Assembly (NCBI RefSeq): GCF_005518135.1
Contig: NZ_SULI01000008.1
Location: 62,001 to 126,000, forward strand
DNA length: 64,000 nt
DNA from: Shimia litoralis
GTDB lineage: Bacteria > Pseudomonadota > Alphaproteobacteria > Rhodobacterales > Rhodobacteraceae
Direction of reading: 5' to 3'
The notes beneath the pieces are model-generated. The model worked only from the letters and a program-made list of their open reading frames with translations. It was not told where the DNA came from and did not search any database. The stretch's first letter is position 1; every line of letters starts with the position of its first letter. Shown piece after piece: positions 63,751-64,000 of this stretch. Position numbers and translations under genes: made by a program.

Positions 63751-63765
63751 TTAACCTTTTAGTAA
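63751..63765. promoter_or_regulatory. Candidate CtrA site between gltX and comEC
   Basis: TTAA-CCTTTTA-GTAA, one base off the CtrA consensus TTAA-N7-TTAA, with TTAACC half-site character at both ends (TTAACC and GTAACC). It lies 58-72 bp upstream of the comEC start. In Rhodobacter capsulatus, com genes including comEC are CtrA-dependent; binding here is inferred. Confidence 0.45.
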
Positions 63766-63822
63766 CCGAGGGGGGACTAGCGTTGAGGCCTGTCTAGCGA
63801 CCTGCCTAAGAGAGGACAAGGC

Positions 63823-64000
63823 TTGCGCGTTGCGGCTCGGATCGGATCGGCCTTACTGGCCCAACGGGGGCATCTGTTTTGTTGGGTGCCTGTGTGGCTT
63901 GGCGTAGGCATTGGGGTGTACTTCTCTATGCCTGTGGAACCGGGTTTGTCGACGGGTGGGGTCGCGGTCCTGTTGGGGGGCTCCGCATTTTGGGGGCTGC
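63823..64000 (+). CDS. comEC: ComEC/Rec2-like DNA uptake channel protein (5' part only)
   Basis: The first 59 codons of a frame beginning at TTG 63823 (AGAGGA upstream; an in-frame stop at 63784-63786 limits the start). I translated LRVAARIGSALLAQRGHLFC followed by WVPVWLGVGIGVYFSMPVEP and a further hydrophobic stretch, matching the N-terminus of alphaproteobacterial ComEC (RGHLFCWVPVxLGxGIG). ComEC forms the inner-membrane channel for single-stranded DNA in natural transformation and in GTA-mediated gene acquisition. Its place next to gltX is usual for Rhodobacteraceae. The rest lies beyond the window. Confidence 0.85.
   Translation, partial: MRVAARIGSALLAQRGHLFCWVPVWLGVGIGVYFSMPVEPGLSTGGVAVLLGGSAFWGL

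Noticed and set aside
1-64000. Mobile elements, CRISPR arrays, rRNA and tRNA genes
   Set aside because: I looked for transposase-like frames, regularly spaced repeats, and tRNA/rRNA hallmarks and saw none; a tRNA could be missed without a covariance-model search.

Overview
The window comes from a moderate-GC alphaproteobacterium, almost certainly a marine Rhodobacteraceae (Roseobacter group). The grounds are protein content and local gene order: purL-bolA-grxD, gltX next to comEC, pdhA next to a short FtsB-like gene, a fused indolepyruvate ferredoxin oxidoreductase, a GTA-type holin/endolysin pair, and a LexA box of the alphaproteobacterial GTTC-N7-GTTC type. It is ordinary chromosome, densely packed on both strands. 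I see no rRNA, tRNA, insertion sequence, CRISPR array or prophage structural genes.

Layout. 1-1237: pdhA (cut by the window edge) and an FtsB-like gene. 1567-5807: an AraC regulator whose 5' end is frameshifted, divergent from two secreted DUF1254/DUF1214 proteins. 6061-8315: class I fructose-bisphosphate aldolase and phosphoglycerate kinase. 8444-10954: two overlapping cyclophilins, a DUF3179 protein and a small membrane protein. 11062-14318: bactofilin and M23 peptidase (overlapping), then DUF455 and peroxiredoxin. 14440-22880: AsmA-like giant, queA, MFS, DUF924, lpdA, methyltransferase. 22887-26278: rhodanese divergent from SOS-controlled uvrA. 26354-33362: valine/isobutyrate catabolism (mmsB, 3-hydroxyisobutyryl-CoA hydrolase, acyl-CoA dehydrogenase, mmsA), interrupted by a YbdK-type ligase, a DsrE protein and a STAS-like protein. 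33465-37191: LysR, CBS protein, coaD, DUF808 and a secreted hypothetical. 37260-40649: tkt divergent from a coiled-coil gene plus zapA. 40650-44306: bolA/small TM/grxD and purL. 44491-46782: a large MscS-type channel. 47072-51569: LysR divergent from the fused Ior. 51665-58810: acyltransferase, murI, argC and a ccm locus (ccmE, ccmF, ccmH) with a gene-transfer-agent lysis pair embedded in it. 58879-63743: enoyl-CoA hydratase, RTX protein, gltA, gltX. 63823-end: start of comEC.

The most interesting signals are regulatory. (1) Two unlinked sulfur-handling genes, rhodanese and secreted DsrE, each carry the same perfect inverted repeat GAATTCCA-N4-TGGAAT. It contains ATTC-N8-GAAT, the operator described for SqrR/BigR persulfide sensors, so they form a candidate two-gene sulfide regulon. 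(2) The two valine-catabolic promoters (acyl-CoA dehydrogenase and mmsA) share TTTGCAAA-N4-TTTGCAAA-like boxes of the ScfR/PccR type. (3) A perfect 10-3-10 palindrome sits in the ior promoter. (4) The AraC regulator is broken or recoded at an A7 tract. (5) The GTA-type endolysin/holin pair lies between ccmE and ccmF. I found no wholly novel multi-gene system; these are the best leads.
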